A stretch of DNA of 21,048 bases from Caldithrix sp. (GTDB lineage Bacteria > KSB1 > UBA2214 > DYKH01): NCBI GenBank assembly GCA_020722685.1, contig DYKH01000097.1, positions 1 to 21,048 of the forward strand, written 5' to 3'. The notes under the pieces were generated by a model. It worked only from the letters and a program-made list of their open reading frames with translations, ran no database searches and was not told the DNA's origin. Numbering within the stretch: the stretch's first letter is position 1; each line of letters opens with the position of its first letter. Both the position numbers and the translations under genes were made by a program. Shown here piece by piece: positions 8,731 to 15,982 of the stretch.

Positions 8731-10161
8731 TTACCTTATTCGCAACAGCTTGATGGTTTTGGTAATTTGGTTGCTCTTCAGCCTGCAGATGTAGATTCCG
8801 CTGGGCAGATCCTTCCCATTATCATCCCTTCCCTCCCACTTTACCTGATGACGACCGGCAGCTTGAAAACCTTTGAACAATGTGGCAACGGGATGCCCCA
8901 GCATGTCGAAGACTCTAATCTCCGCCTCGCCGTCTGTGGCAAGCTCATAGACAATCGACGTGATCGGATTGAAGGGATTCGGATAGCTCTGCATTAAAAC
9001 CGTGCTCGCAGGCAGCCCATCATTTGACCTTTTCGGCACGACCGTCGCTTCGTAATGGGCAAAAACCGTATCGGCCCGATCCAGATGATAGGTCACGAAG
9101 GTGCGGTCATGGCCCGGAATCATCCCAGGCGAGGCGTTCGCCACCTGCACCTGACGATGGGCAAAGTCGTATACAACCGCGTGCACATTACCGGTTTTAA
9201 GATCGCGCATAAGCGATGCGCCGGTCTCCGCAGTAATCTGGCCGTAACGCGGCTGCAGGTACTGATAGACTTTTGTGTTCCATGAGCTGCCGACGCCCAT
9301 CGAAAAATAGACCACGCTCTGCAACCGGGATACAGGGCTGGTTTCGGGAGTGTATACTTCAAAAATATCGCTGGCCGTTTTGAAAGAACGCGCATTTTTG
9401 GCTTTGGCATCGCCGACGCAATACAAATAAGAGCTGGTGCGCTGGGCGTTCTTGATCAGATCCACTGCTTCGGACACTTGATCGGTACCCTGCAAAATAT
9501 CTCGCAAAACGAACGGCATGGGTTCACCGGCCAAAGTCTCGTGCTCGTCGCCAAAATGCTCACCGATTTCGCTGACCGAAATGCCCTGGTAGTTCATGCC
9601 GGAGATTACGCCAATAAATCCCAGCCAGCCGACGTTGACGAATCGCAACCCGTTCTCCGGCTCATAGACAAGAATCGCCGGGTACTCCTGCAAGTGTATG
9701 TCCATGGCATAATCCAGCGCCCGGATTTGATAGAGATTGCCGTCTGCAGTGGCGTTGCCCCAGGCGGCAAAAAAGGTGCAGTGGTACTCACTTAGATCGG
9801 GAATGGCATGCACGCGCTGGACGGATTCCAACGGCAATCCGGCGCCGTCGGCTAAACCCTGCATTTCTTCTTTGTACGCCTGAGAAATGTACGGCTCCAT
9901 TTGCTTGTAGGCAATGTCCAGCAAAACAGAAGCTCCGGTTATCTTGTTTTCGGCTTCTGCCAATATTTTTTCATAGAATGCCTTGATTTCCGTCTTGCAA
10001 CTGCTACCGTGGATGTAGCCCAGCTCATAGGGAGTACCTTTGAGATAGACGACGGTAATTCGATTGGCGTCATCGCCGATCTTTTCCACCACCAAGGCCG
10101 AAGCTTGAGAAGCAGCGGCAAGGAAGAGAATCAAAAGCCAGAGAATCGAGAGCCGTTTCAT
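8731..10161 (-). CDS. Secreted C45/acyl-transferase-type Ntn hydrolase with FlgD-like type IX sorting tail
   Basis: 476 aa. Signal peptide at about 1-21. Residues 33-350 resemble the peptidase C45 / penicillin acyl-transferase family of N-terminal nucleophile hydrolases: GTPYELGYIHG (42-52), then CTFFAAWGNATADG (128-141), where C128 is the expected nucleophile exposed by self-cleavage. These enzymes hydrolyse or transfer linear amides; the substrate is unknown. Residues 388-476 are a FlgD-Ig-like C-terminal tail (YPNPFNPITSIVYEL, then VFDMLGHPVATL, SGIYICRL), a hallmark of proteins exported by the type IX system in the FCB group. I chose the ATG at 10161 because GGAGGC (10168-10173) sits six bases upstream and it begins a signal peptide; the open frame runs further to 10254, but that part crosses a DNA repeat. 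Downstream, the DUF3857 pair is 148 bases away, so probably a separate unit. Confidence 0.88.
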   Translation of the reverse strand: MKRLSILWLLILFLAAASQASALVVEKIGDDANRITVVYLKGTPYELGYIHGSSCKTEIKAFYEKILAEAENKITGASVLLDIAYKQMEPYISQAYKEEMQGLADGAGLPLESVQRVHAIPDLSEYHCTFFAAWGNATADGNLYQIRALDYAMDIHLQEYPAILVYEPENGLRFVNVGWLGFIGVISGMNYQGISVSEIGEHFGDEHETLAGEPMPFVLRDILQGTDQVSEAVDLIKNAQRTSSYLYCVGDAKAKNARSFKTASDIFEVYTPETSPVSRLQSVVYFSMGVGSSWNTKVYQYLQPRYGQITAETGASLMRDLKTGNVHAVVYDFAHRQVQVANASPGMIPGHDRTFVTYHLDRADTVFAHYEATVVPKRSNDGLPASTVLMQSYPNPFNPITSIVYELATDGEAEIRVFDMLGHPVATLFKGFQAAGRHQVKWEGRDDNGKDLPSGIYICRLKSNQITKTIKLLRIR

Positions 10162-10167
10162 TGGCAA

Positions 10168-10173
10168 GCCTCC
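10168..10173 (-). promoter_or_regulatory. Ribosome binding site GGAGGC deciding the start of the C45 hydrolase
   Basis: GGAGGC six bases upstream of the ATG at 10161. It rules out the longer open frame starting at 10254. Confidence 0.8.
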
Positions 10174-10205
10174 ATGACTAAAAGGATTTCTCGTGACAGC
10201 ACAAG

Positions 10206-10230
10206 TCGACGTCTGCAGACGTCTCCTACG
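10206..10230. repeat. GACGTC-rich intergenic repeat, copy 2
   Basis: Second copy of the unit at 8686-8710, same orientation, differing at two positions (both in the three-base centre). It contains GACGTC twice, separated by TGCA, forming the palindrome GACGTCTGCAGACGTC. It lies in the 5' leader of the C45 hydrolase gene, so the two copies bracket that gene. Confidence 0.75.
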
Positions 10231-10257
10231 GTTTAAGATTTCCAATTTGCCCATCCA

Positions 10258-10525
10258 TCACTCTACCCGAAAAAGTCTTGATGTCGCGGTATTCAAACCT
10301 GATCTGCGCTTACAGGGATATAAGCCTCTTGACAGCCCATGGCCCGAATTATCTTTGCCATTCCAGCTTATTGGGTGTGAGCCGGCTGTTTGCATCCCAC
10401 TAAACAAGGTAGCGACCAAATTACCGAGGGTATCAAAGATAGCGATCTCGATACTTTCCTCTTTATCCAATTGATGGTCAATCCGATGGTCCGGTTTCTC
10501 GGGGCTTACAATTTTGCGACCCGAC
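10258..10525 (-). pseudogene. Orphan FlgD-like sorting-tail fragment
   Basis: The minus-strand frame ending at 10258 encodes IAIFDTLGNLVATL, then TAGSHPISWNGKDNSG and LSRGLYPCK. This matches the second half of the sorting tail of the neighbouring C45 hydrolase (VFDMLGHPVATL, AAGRHQVKWEGRDDNG, LPSGIYICR). The YPNPFNP start of a complete tail is missing, and no enzyme domain, signal peptide or ribosome site precedes it. The open frame continues into the remnant of a RelE-type toxin in another frame, so the 116-residue frame (10258-10608) is a chance fusion of two fragments. I read it as the 3' end of a lost secreted-protein gene. The left end is exact; the right end is approximate. Confidence 0.65.
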
Positions 10526-10722
10526 TCAGCTTGTTGCGGCAGCGAGATTTTCAGAATCTTGCAACTCCCCTTTGAGCTTGTGAGTTCTAAGGCGAGGATG
10601 AAAGGCATCCGTCTCTAACAACGTAAGAGAATTTTGAATATCGGGAGCGGATTGCAGATATTTTCTGGTGATTTTTTGGCTGCCCGTACAAAAGCGGTCG
10701 ATTGGAGAAGTGTCCGCTTCAT
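10526..10722 (-). pseudogene. RelE/YafQ-like toxin remnant, frameshifted and truncated
   Basis: From the ATG at 10722 the frame reads MKRTLLQSTAFVRAAK, then goes out of register at a run of six A (minus strand, around 10672-10677). After a one-base shift it continues KITRKYLQSAPDIQ, then LTLLETDAFHPRLRTHKLKG, and stops at 10526. From memory of the family, these blocks match RelE/mRNA-interferase-type toxins of about 90 aa; the C-terminal third with the usual catalytic residues is replaced by unrelated sequence after KLKGEL. The ATG overlaps the antitoxin stop (ATGA), the normal arrangement for such pairs. A missing A in the homopolymer would explain the shift, either by mutation or sequencing error, but the truncation means the toxin is dead in any case. 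Confidence 0.7.
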
Positions 10723-10932
10723 GATAATATTTCCGACATCAGTTCATCCGGAGTTACCGGACGACATCTGTTTGCCTGAAGCTCTTCTTGAGGGCTCTCG
10801 ATCTCTTTTTTGATTTCCTCGCGACGATCTTCGGCAATGCGTCGGTTAAGGATATCGAAGAGGGTTTCCTGATCTTCTATGGGTAATTTGTTTGCAGCCT
10901 CGAGGACTTTTAAGAGTCAGAGAATTCTCCAT
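10719..10932 (-). pseudogene. Antitoxin of the RelE-type pair, apparent frameshift near the start
   Basis: A 65-codon frame (10916 to 10719) reads LLKVLEAANKLPIEDQETL, then IAEDRREEIKKEI and PVTPDELMSEILS. It is a small charged helical protein of the kind found upstream of RelE-type toxins. A TGA immediately precedes it and it has no start codon in frame. The ATG at 10932 (MENSLTLK) would join it perfectly if the AAAA run at about 10909-10912 had one A fewer. It is therefore either decayed by a one-base insertion or affected by a sequencing error. Its stop overlaps the toxin ATG. The family assignment is from memory of similar loci and from the linked toxin remnant. Confidence 0.6.
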
Positions 10933-11021
10933 ACTTGCTCTGATCCGGAACGACTGTCAGTAGTTCTCGCCATAATTTCGTCAAGACAGCCAAAACGTGC
11001 GATAGCTGTGCATCTCACCCT

Positions 11022-11969
11022 TCATTCAGCTACAACCATCACATGATCCCCCTTTAGCAACTTGTGCCTCACCGCCCATTCATCAAACCTTTTCAGTCCA
11101 TGTAGAAACGGATACTTGATCTTGGCAGGTAAACGCAAATCCCCAGCGAGTGCGGCGCGGTAACCGATCCCGGTGTGAAAGCGCTTTGAGACAAAATCGA
11201 AATACCGCGAGGCCAGTCCCAAGATACTTTCCGTGCTCACTTCTTCAAAAGGAGAGCGCTCACTCATGTCTTTTTTCACTTTCTTGGTGCCGCCCCAGGC
11301 AATGGCCAGCTTTTTCCGATAACTCACATAACTGGGCAAAAGCAAGTACAACATTCCACCCAAGATTCGGCTCAGCCAATGCATGCCGATGTTATCGGAA
11401 AAAATAAAAAGCCCGTCAGGCTTGAGCGCTTGGCGGATCTGCTGCATCAAGCGCTCCAACAACAAGATGTGATGCAAACCATCAAAGGCAAGAATTACGT
11501 CGTAGGACTGGACGCCCAGCTCGATGCAATTCAAATCAGCCACTTCGTAGGAGAGGCTGCCAAAGGTCTCCTTGAAAGGATTCTCGGCGGCGAATCGACG
11601 GGCAATGGCAATGGCGCCCTCGCTAATGTCGATGCCGTGAACATGATGTCCCAAGCGAGCTAATTCCAAACACAGGCCGCCAGGGCCACAGGTAAGCACC
11701 AGAACGCGCGCGGACGGCGAGTGCGTGCCGACCGTGTCGAAAATGAATTGGTACAGCTCGCCGTTCATGATGCGTTCCGCTTGTGGATCGAAGGTCTGCT
11801 GTTGCGGCAGGCCGTCACCCCGATGTACGAAAATGCGCTCGGCGCGACGCATGTCCACCGAAAAGGGAATTCCGGCAGCGACAGCGCGGGCAACTTCCTC
11901 GCCCCAGTACTCACCTTCACGTCGGACAGCCGCCTGATATTCTTGGCTGCCGACTTGCCAATCTTTCAT
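11022..11969 (-). CDS. Class I SAM-dependent methyltransferase
   Basis: 315 aa from the ATG at 11969; a GTG directly before it (11972) is an alternative start. The Rossmann core spans about 85-195: motif I VLVLTCGPGG (89-98), the acidic residue binding the SAM ribose (D114 in HGIDIS), and motif IV-like SYDVILAFDGLHHI (155-168), followed by LKPDGLFIF (182-190). This is the Methyltransf_11/25-type fold. The N-terminal 80 residues and the C-terminal 110 residues are outside the core and may recognise the substrate, which cannot be predicted; a small molecule or sugar is possible. No ribosome site of good quality is visible. It stands alone: the decayed toxin-antitoxin pair follows about 90 bases downstream. 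Confidence 0.85.
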   Translation of the reverse strand: MKDWQVGSQEYQAAVRREGEYWGEEVARAVAAGIPFSVDMRRAERIFVHRGDGLPQQQTFDPQAERIMNGELYQFIFDTVGTHSPSARVLVLTCGPGGLCLELARLGHHVHGIDISEGAIAIARRFAAENPFKETFGSLSYEVADLNCIELGVQSYDVILAFDGLHHILLLERLMQQIRQALKPDGLFIFSDNIGMHWLSRILGGMLYLLLPSYVSYRKKLAIAWGGTKKVKKDMSERSPFEEVSTESILGLASRYFDFVSKRFHTGIGYRAALAGDLRLPAKIKYPFLHGLKRFDEWAVRHKLLKGDHVMVVAE

Positions 11970-11972
11970 CAC

Positions 11973-12266
11973 AGCTCTGAGTTACGGATATGCATAATAA
12001 AGGTCCAATGAAGAACGAAGAATGACAGGATCACAGGATGCTAAGGATCAACAGGATCAGCTATTTTATGCTAATGGTTTATCCCTTCGACTGCGATGAC
12101 GTCATTTGTCCAAAGTACCTTTGAGAATTTGGCGAGTATATCAGCAAAAACCACTGCACAAGGTTTTTGGTTACAGAACACCAAAAATTAATCCAGTAAA
12201 TCCTTGCCATCCTGGCATCCTGTCAAAGAGAATCTCCGTTGCAAAGGATTCCTTCCATTGGGCATG
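11973..12266. other. Intergenic region with inverted GGAT-rich repeats
   Basis: 294 bases with no gene. Positions 12024-12060 carry repeated ACAGGAT/AAGGAT units. Positions 12189-12224 carry the opposite strand of the same kind of unit (ATCCTG/ATCCTTG). The two arms could pair across about 130 bases. Confidence 0.6.
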
Positions 12267-12905
12267 TCATTCACGATTTAGGAAAAACACGACGCCTAAG
12301 GTTATGCTTATATCTTTGGGATGCTTTTCGGAAGTCTTTTCCACCGTATTCTTCATCGTTCCCCAAATGGTTTGATATCTAAAGTTCAGGTCAATATGCG
12401 GGCCAATGCCAATATCCCAAAGCAAGCCGGCATTGGCATTCCAACCCCATTTGGTTTGACTTTCCTTCGTGTCGGCGAGGCCATAGTCGTAATAATAAGC
12501 ACTCTGAAACGATACGACCGAACGATAGTTATAGATACCGTTCATCCAGGCGAGGTAAGGAGTAAAGCTTCCAAGGCGCTTGGACGCTTGCAGTCCGATG
12601 GTAAGCTGGAACGATTCATTACGGGTTTGCGCCATGGTATAATAATCCAGATAAAAAAGATCATCCTTGCGCTCCGCATAGCTGAGATAAACAAGATCGG
12701 ATCGCAAAGACAGCATGTGCGCAAACGGCAAGCGATAGGTCACTTTCCCGCCTAAGCCTTCTCCCGTTTTCGAGACGTTGGCGAATTCCGATTGCGGAAA
12801 TGAAAAGATCAAATGCGGCCCGAAGGCCCAGTTGCTTTCTTGTGCTTGGAGGCCAATCGAAAAAGATGCAATAATGAGAACCGCTACGAACATTCTTGGG
12901 TGCAT
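12267..12905 (-). CDS. Small outer-membrane beta-barrel-like protein
   Basis: 212 aa with a signal peptide (about 1-21, ending IGLQAQ). The mature part is rich in alternating polar and aromatic strands typical of 8-stranded porin-like barrels (for example WAFGPHLIFSF, LRSDLVYLSY, HIDLNFRYQTIW) and ends in a strand with GVVFFL. Such proteins sit in the outer membrane; the function is unassigned. I chose the ATG at 12905 because AAGGAG (12912-12917) lies six bases upstream and the signal peptide starts there; the open frame reaches 13118, but that part overlaps the end of the DUF1080 gene. The DUF1080 gene ends 49 bases upstream on the same strand, so the two may be co-transcribed. Confidence 0.8.
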   Translation of the reverse strand: MHPRMFVAVLIIASFSIGLQAQESNWAFGPHLIFSFPQSEFANVSKTGEGLGGKVTYRLPFAHMLSLRSDLVYLSYAERKDDLFYLDYYTMAQTRNESFQLTIGLQASKRLGSFTPYLAWMNGIYNYRSVVSFQSAYYYDYGLADTKESQTKWGWNANAGLLWDIGIGPHIDLNFRYQTIWGTMKNTVEKTSEKHPKDISITLGVVFFLNRE

Positions 12906-12954
12906 TCTTTTCTCCTTCTGCTGAAAAACTAATACAGAAAGTATACTGCGAAAA

Positions 12955-14154
12955 TCAAAAGTCCGTAAAATCGAGTTGCTTGATGCGAATTTGCCGGATG
13001 CGCACCTCCCCATCGCCGGGAGCATGAAAGATGGCGATGTGTCCGGGATACACTTTGGCATGCAAAAGATTCTTTTGAATCTCGATGCCGTTCCACCGAA
13101 CGCTCGACACCCGGTCAAGAGAAAGTATCTGCGTCAGCAAATAGGGGTGCTCAGCCGGCGACAAGATGTGCGACGGCTTGCGCTTGCCGGGGTCCAGCAT
13201 GTACGGCTCGTTGAGCTTGAGCGCCAATTCGTGATCGTAAAATTCCGTCTTGTAGCCCGGCTCTTCAATGCTCTTCCAGCGATAGTAAAAGCCGCCGCCG
13301 TCCCGTTTTTGACCCATGTCCACATAAGCCTGAAACTCGAAATTCTCGTATTCGTCGTCGGTGACGAGATAGCCTTTGCCGCCGGATGCGACCAGCGTCC
13401 CCTCTTCCACGCGCCAGTCTGCATCGCCCAATTTCTGCCAACCTTGTAAATCCACCTTATTGAACAACTCAGTCCACTTTTCCTTTGCCGGCAATTCTTT
13501 GATATAGATGTTGCGAAAGGAGATCGCGTGACCGTGATTTTGCAGGCCGATATAGCCGTTGCGCAGGCGATGCCTTAATTCCGGAACCTCTTGAAAATCG
13601 ACGTCATGGATTTTTTGTCCATTCAGCCAGGCCTGCAATCGCGGCCAATCGAAACGGATGCGGTAGGTATTCCATTCGCCCGCTTTTTTGATTGCATTGA
13701 CTTCTGGAGCTTTGACGCTATAGATAGAACCGACGGATTGATTGCTGGCAGGTTTGCCATAATCGTCTTGAATTTGCAGCTCGCATCCCACGCGGGACTC
13801 CCGCCCGGACTCCGGCACATGCAAGAAGATGCCGCTGTTGCAGCCCTTGCTCATGTTGAAATCGACGTACAGCTCAAAGTTCTCGTACTTTTTTTGCGTC
13901 AGAATCGCATACGGCACCCGCGGCCGGCCCTTACACTGAATGAGGCCGTCCTTCACATGCCAGGCGCCGCTATCGGGTTGGATGTTCCATCCACTGAAAT
14001 CGGCGCCGTTGAACAGTGAGACGAAGCCTTTCGGGGGAGTTGACGAAGGAGTTTGAGCGCATGCGACGAAATGATATGCGCCCAAAAAAGCGATCCCCAA
14101 AACAAAAAACAGAATGATGCGAGCTATTGCTGATGACAAAAGTCCCTTTAGCAT
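12955..14154 (-). CDS. Exported tandem DUF1080 (3-keto-disaccharide hydrolase-type) protein
   Basis: 399 aa. An N-terminal hydrophobic export signal (about 10-33) ends in FVACAQ, which might be a weak lipobox with C32. Two DUF1080 domains follow: one at about 43-222 (FVSLFNGADFSGW, YENFELYVDFN, NSGIFLHVP, GYIGLQNHG) and a second at about 226-395 (WTELFNKVDLQGWQ, YENFEFQAYVDM, GGGFYYRW). This laminin-G-like fold is known from 3-keto-glycoside hydrolases and from many secreted proteins of Planctomycetota and FCB bacteria, so a role in degrading oxidised sugars is plausible but not shown. The start at 14154 is supported by AGGAG (14165-14169), ten bases upstream; the open frame extends to 14316 without a better start. 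rlmI is divergent upstream, and a barrel protein follows downstream. Confidence 0.88.
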   Translation of the reverse strand: MLKGLLSSAIARIILFFVLGIAFLGAYHFVACAQTPSSTPPKGFVSLFNGADFSGWNIQPDSGAWHVKDGLIQCKGRPRVPYAILTQKKYENFELYVDFNMSKGCNSGIFLHVPESGRESRVGCELQIQDDYGKPASNQSVGSIYSVKAPEVNAIKKAGEWNTYRIRFDWPRLQAWLNGQKIHDVDFQEVPELRHRLRNGYIGLQNHGHAISFRNIYIKELPAKEKWTELFNKVDLQGWQKLGDADWRVEEGTLVASGGKGYLVTDDEYENFEFQAYVDMGQKRDGGGFYYRWKSIEEPGYKTEFYDHELALKLNEPYMLDPGKRKPSHILSPAEHPYLLTQILSLDRVSSVRWNGIEIQKNLLHAKVYPGHIAIFHAPGDGEVRIRQIRIKQLDFTDF

Positions 14155-14570
14155 TTGCGATGGTCTCCTGCAAAATAGGGGGTCGATGAGAGTTGTTCCA
14201 TTCAACAACCGGCGGCCGATTCCGTTCCACCACCGGTGCTTCCAACCGGCGCAAAATGTAAGAAATAATTGATAGGGACACAAGCAAAATAACTCGACAA
14301 ATTGAACGCTGAACATCGATCGTTCTCAAAAAGTCAATAGCCAATGTTCAACGGTCAAGTATCAATGGTCCTTTTAACCAAAGCTTCTGAGGGTTCGGAG
14401 GGCCTTGCCTTTCGACCCTCTGAAGTGGGTGGGCCACTGGGAATAGTCTTGCCACGAATGGTTTTCCTTTCCAGAATGACATCCGGCCGACGCGATGGCT
14501 CAATCGCCGCTTGCTATTTATTCGGCGATTGGCTACATTAGTACGCACGTCAAAACAAACACCGAATGAA
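14155..14570. other. Divergent intergenic region between DUF1080 gene and rlmI
   Basis: 416 bases with no gene supported. It must hold the promoters of both flanking genes, but I see no clear -35/-10 pair. Positions 14301-14322 and 14342-14369 carry the repeated motif TTGAAC/GTTCAA seen in filler DNA. A weak hairpin uses GAGGGT and ACCCTC (about 14389-14424). A better hairpin lies at 14501-14531. Confidence 0.55.
14501..14531 (+). other. Hairpin in the rlmI leader
   Basis: Perfect 9-base inverted repeat CAATCGCCG / CGGCGATTG with a 13-base AT-rich loop, 39 bases before the rlmI start. There is no following T run, so it does not look like a terminator. It may be part of the 5' leader. Confidence 0.5.
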
Positions 14571-15767
14571 ATGAATTTCCGCTATCCCTACATAACCCTC
14601 AAACCGGATCGCGAGGCAAGCCTCTTGCGCGGTCATCCCTGGGTATTCTCCGGGGCCATTGCATCCGTCGAAGGTTCACCGAATAGAGGCGATTGTGTTG
14701 TAGCGATCTCAAGCAAAGGCAAAGCCCTCGGCTTGGGTCTTTACAATCCGAAATCGGACATTGCTTTTCGACTCCTCACGACGGATGCGGCTGCGATCAT
14801 CAACAAGGATTTCTGGCAGCAGCGAATAGCTCAGGCCGTCGCGTTACGGCAGCGCATTATCCCGCCGCAGACGGACGCTTATCGTCTCATCAACGCCGAG
14901 GGCGACGGCATGCCCGGCCTGGTGGTGGATCGTTACGGGCAGTATCTGGTTCTCTCCATTGCCACGGCAGGAATCGAGAACGTGCGGGTCACCATCCTCG
15001 AGTTGCTGCTGGATGCGCTTAAACCGTCTGCGATTTATGAGCGCAGTGAGGGCCGGGCCAGGCAATTGGAAGGACTTGAGGATCGCACGGGATTGGCTGC
15101 CGGAAGCGATTTGCCGGAAAGTATCCGGGTTATCGAAAACGGTTTGCACTTTGAAGTCGATATCCTTGCCGGACAAAAGACGGGCTTTTTTCTCGACCAG
15201 CGCTTCAATCGCCAAATCATCGGAAATCTTGCCCGCGATGCCTCCGTGTTGAATTGCTTTTCTTACACCGGGGGATTTTCAGTCTACTGTGCCCATGGCG
15301 GGGCCAAACGCGTGGTATCGGTCGAAACTTCGGAATCGGCGAATGCGATTGCTGAGAGAAACCTGCAGCACAATGGCTTTTCCGCAGCTCAACACCCCAT
15401 TGCAACCGACGACGTCTTTGCTTATTTGCGCAAAACTTCGGAAGAGTTCGATCTGATCATCGTCGATCCCCCTGCGTTTGCCAAAAGCCGGAAGGATTTG
15501 GAGCGGGCGGCGCGGGGCTACAAAGACGTCAATCTGCAAGCCATCAAGCGTCTCAAGCCGGGCGGATTGTTGGCCACCTTTTCTTGTTCCAATCATCTCG
15601 ACGAGTCGCTGTTTGAAAAAATTGTTCTGGCGGGTGTGCGCGATGCCGGCGCTGGCGCCCAAGTGCTGATGCATCTCGCAGCCGGGGCGGATCATCCGGT
15701 CAATCTGGCTCATCCCGAGGGCCGGTATCTCAAAGGGCTGCTGTTGCGAGTGCTGAAGAACAACTGA
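14571..15767 (+). CDS. rlmI: 23S rRNA (cytosine-C5)-methyltransferase RlmI-type
   Basis: 398 aa, close to the usual length of RlmI (about 396). An N-terminal PUA-like RNA-binding domain (about 1-75, with SLLRGHPWVFSGAI) is followed by the EEHEE-like linker and a Rossmann methyltransferase domain (about 195-398): SAM-binding VLNCFSYTGGFSVY (226-239), acidic E252, DPPAFAKS (299-306), and the catalytic cysteine segment FSCSNH (337-342, C339). E. coli RlmI makes 5-methylcytosine at position 1962 of 23S rRNA. The related RlmK/Cher-type enzymes are less likely given the DPPAFAKS and SCS motifs. The ATG at 14571 fits the family N-terminus; the frame upstream to 14511 lacks homology. No clear Shine-Dalgarno is present, which is not rare in FCB bacteria. 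It is monocistronic or paired with the short gene at 15983. Confidence 0.93.
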   Translation: MNFRYPYITLKPDREASLLRGHPWVFSGAIASVEGSPNRGDCVVAISSKGKALGLGLYNPKSDIAFRLLTTDAAAIINKDFWQQRIAQAVALRQRIIPPQTDAYRLINAEGDGMPGLVVDRYGQYLVLSIATAGIENVRVTILELLLDALKPSAIYERSEGRARQLEGLEDRTGLAAGSDLPESIRVIENGLHFEVDILAGQKTGFFLDQRFNRQIIGNLARDASVLNCFSYTGGFSVYCAHGGAKRVVSVETSESANAIAERNLQHNGFSAAQHPIATDDVFAYLRKTSEEFDLIIVDPPAFAKSRKDLERAARGYKDVNLQAIKRLKPGGLLATFSCSNHLDESLFEKIVLAGVRDAGAGAQVLMHLAAGADHPVNLAHPEGRYLKGLLLRVLKNN

Positions 15768-15784
15768 AAGATCAAATATTAGAA

Positions 15785-15902
15785 TGCAAAATGACAATGC
15801 AAAATTTAAAATTGAGTTTACTGTGTGAGACTCAAGGGATGGAGAAATAGAGCAGTCAACTCACCAGTCAACTCAATTTTGCATTTTGATCTGTCACTTT
15901 GC
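15785..15902. repeat. Imperfect inverted repeat, AT-rich
   Basis: The arm at about 15785-15817 (with GCAAAATGACAATGC and AAAATTGAGTT) recurs inverted at about 15870-15902 (AACTCAATTTTGCATTTTG, then TGTCACTTTGC). The arms are separated by about 50 bases. It follows rlmI and precedes the short methyltransferase-like gene. Similar words (CAAAATGACA, TCAAAAT) recur at 20856-20903. Confidence 0.6.
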
Positions 15903-15932
15903 TTTTTAATTTCTCATCTTTGATTTCTTACC

Positions 15933-15964
15933 AATCGGCAATCAAAAATCGGCAATCGGCAATT
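15933..15964. repeat. Three tandem copies of ATCGGCAAT
   Basis: The nine-base word AATCGGCAA occurs three times, with a four-base A spacer between the first and second copies. It lies just upstream of the ribosome site of the next gene. It is probably filler repeat DNA. Confidence 0.6.
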
Positions 15965-15971
15965 AAGAAAT

Positions 15972-15976
15972 GGAGG
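15972..15976 (+). promoter_or_regulatory. Ribosome binding site GGAGG deciding the start at 15983
   Basis: GGAGG six bases before ATG 15983. It fixes the start and excludes the longer open frame from 15899, which is repeat-derived. Confidence 0.8.
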
Positions 15977-15982
15977 CAAGCC

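Noticed and set aside
10162..10254. N-terminal extension of the C45 hydrolase
   Set aside because: It crosses the GACGTC repeat, and a strong ribosome site plus signal peptide place the start at 10161.
10258..10608. Single 116-residue gene
   Set aside because: The first third is an out-of-frame piece of the RelE-type toxin and the rest is a sorting-tail fragment. There is no ribosome site or coherent domain.
14389..14424. GAGGGT/ACCCTC hairpin as a terminator
   Set aside because: The stem is short with a bulge, no T run follows, and no gene ends nearby.
15933..15964. Possible CRISPR-like array from the ATCGGCAAT copies
   Set aside because: The units are only nine bases with almost no spacers, and no cas genes are present.
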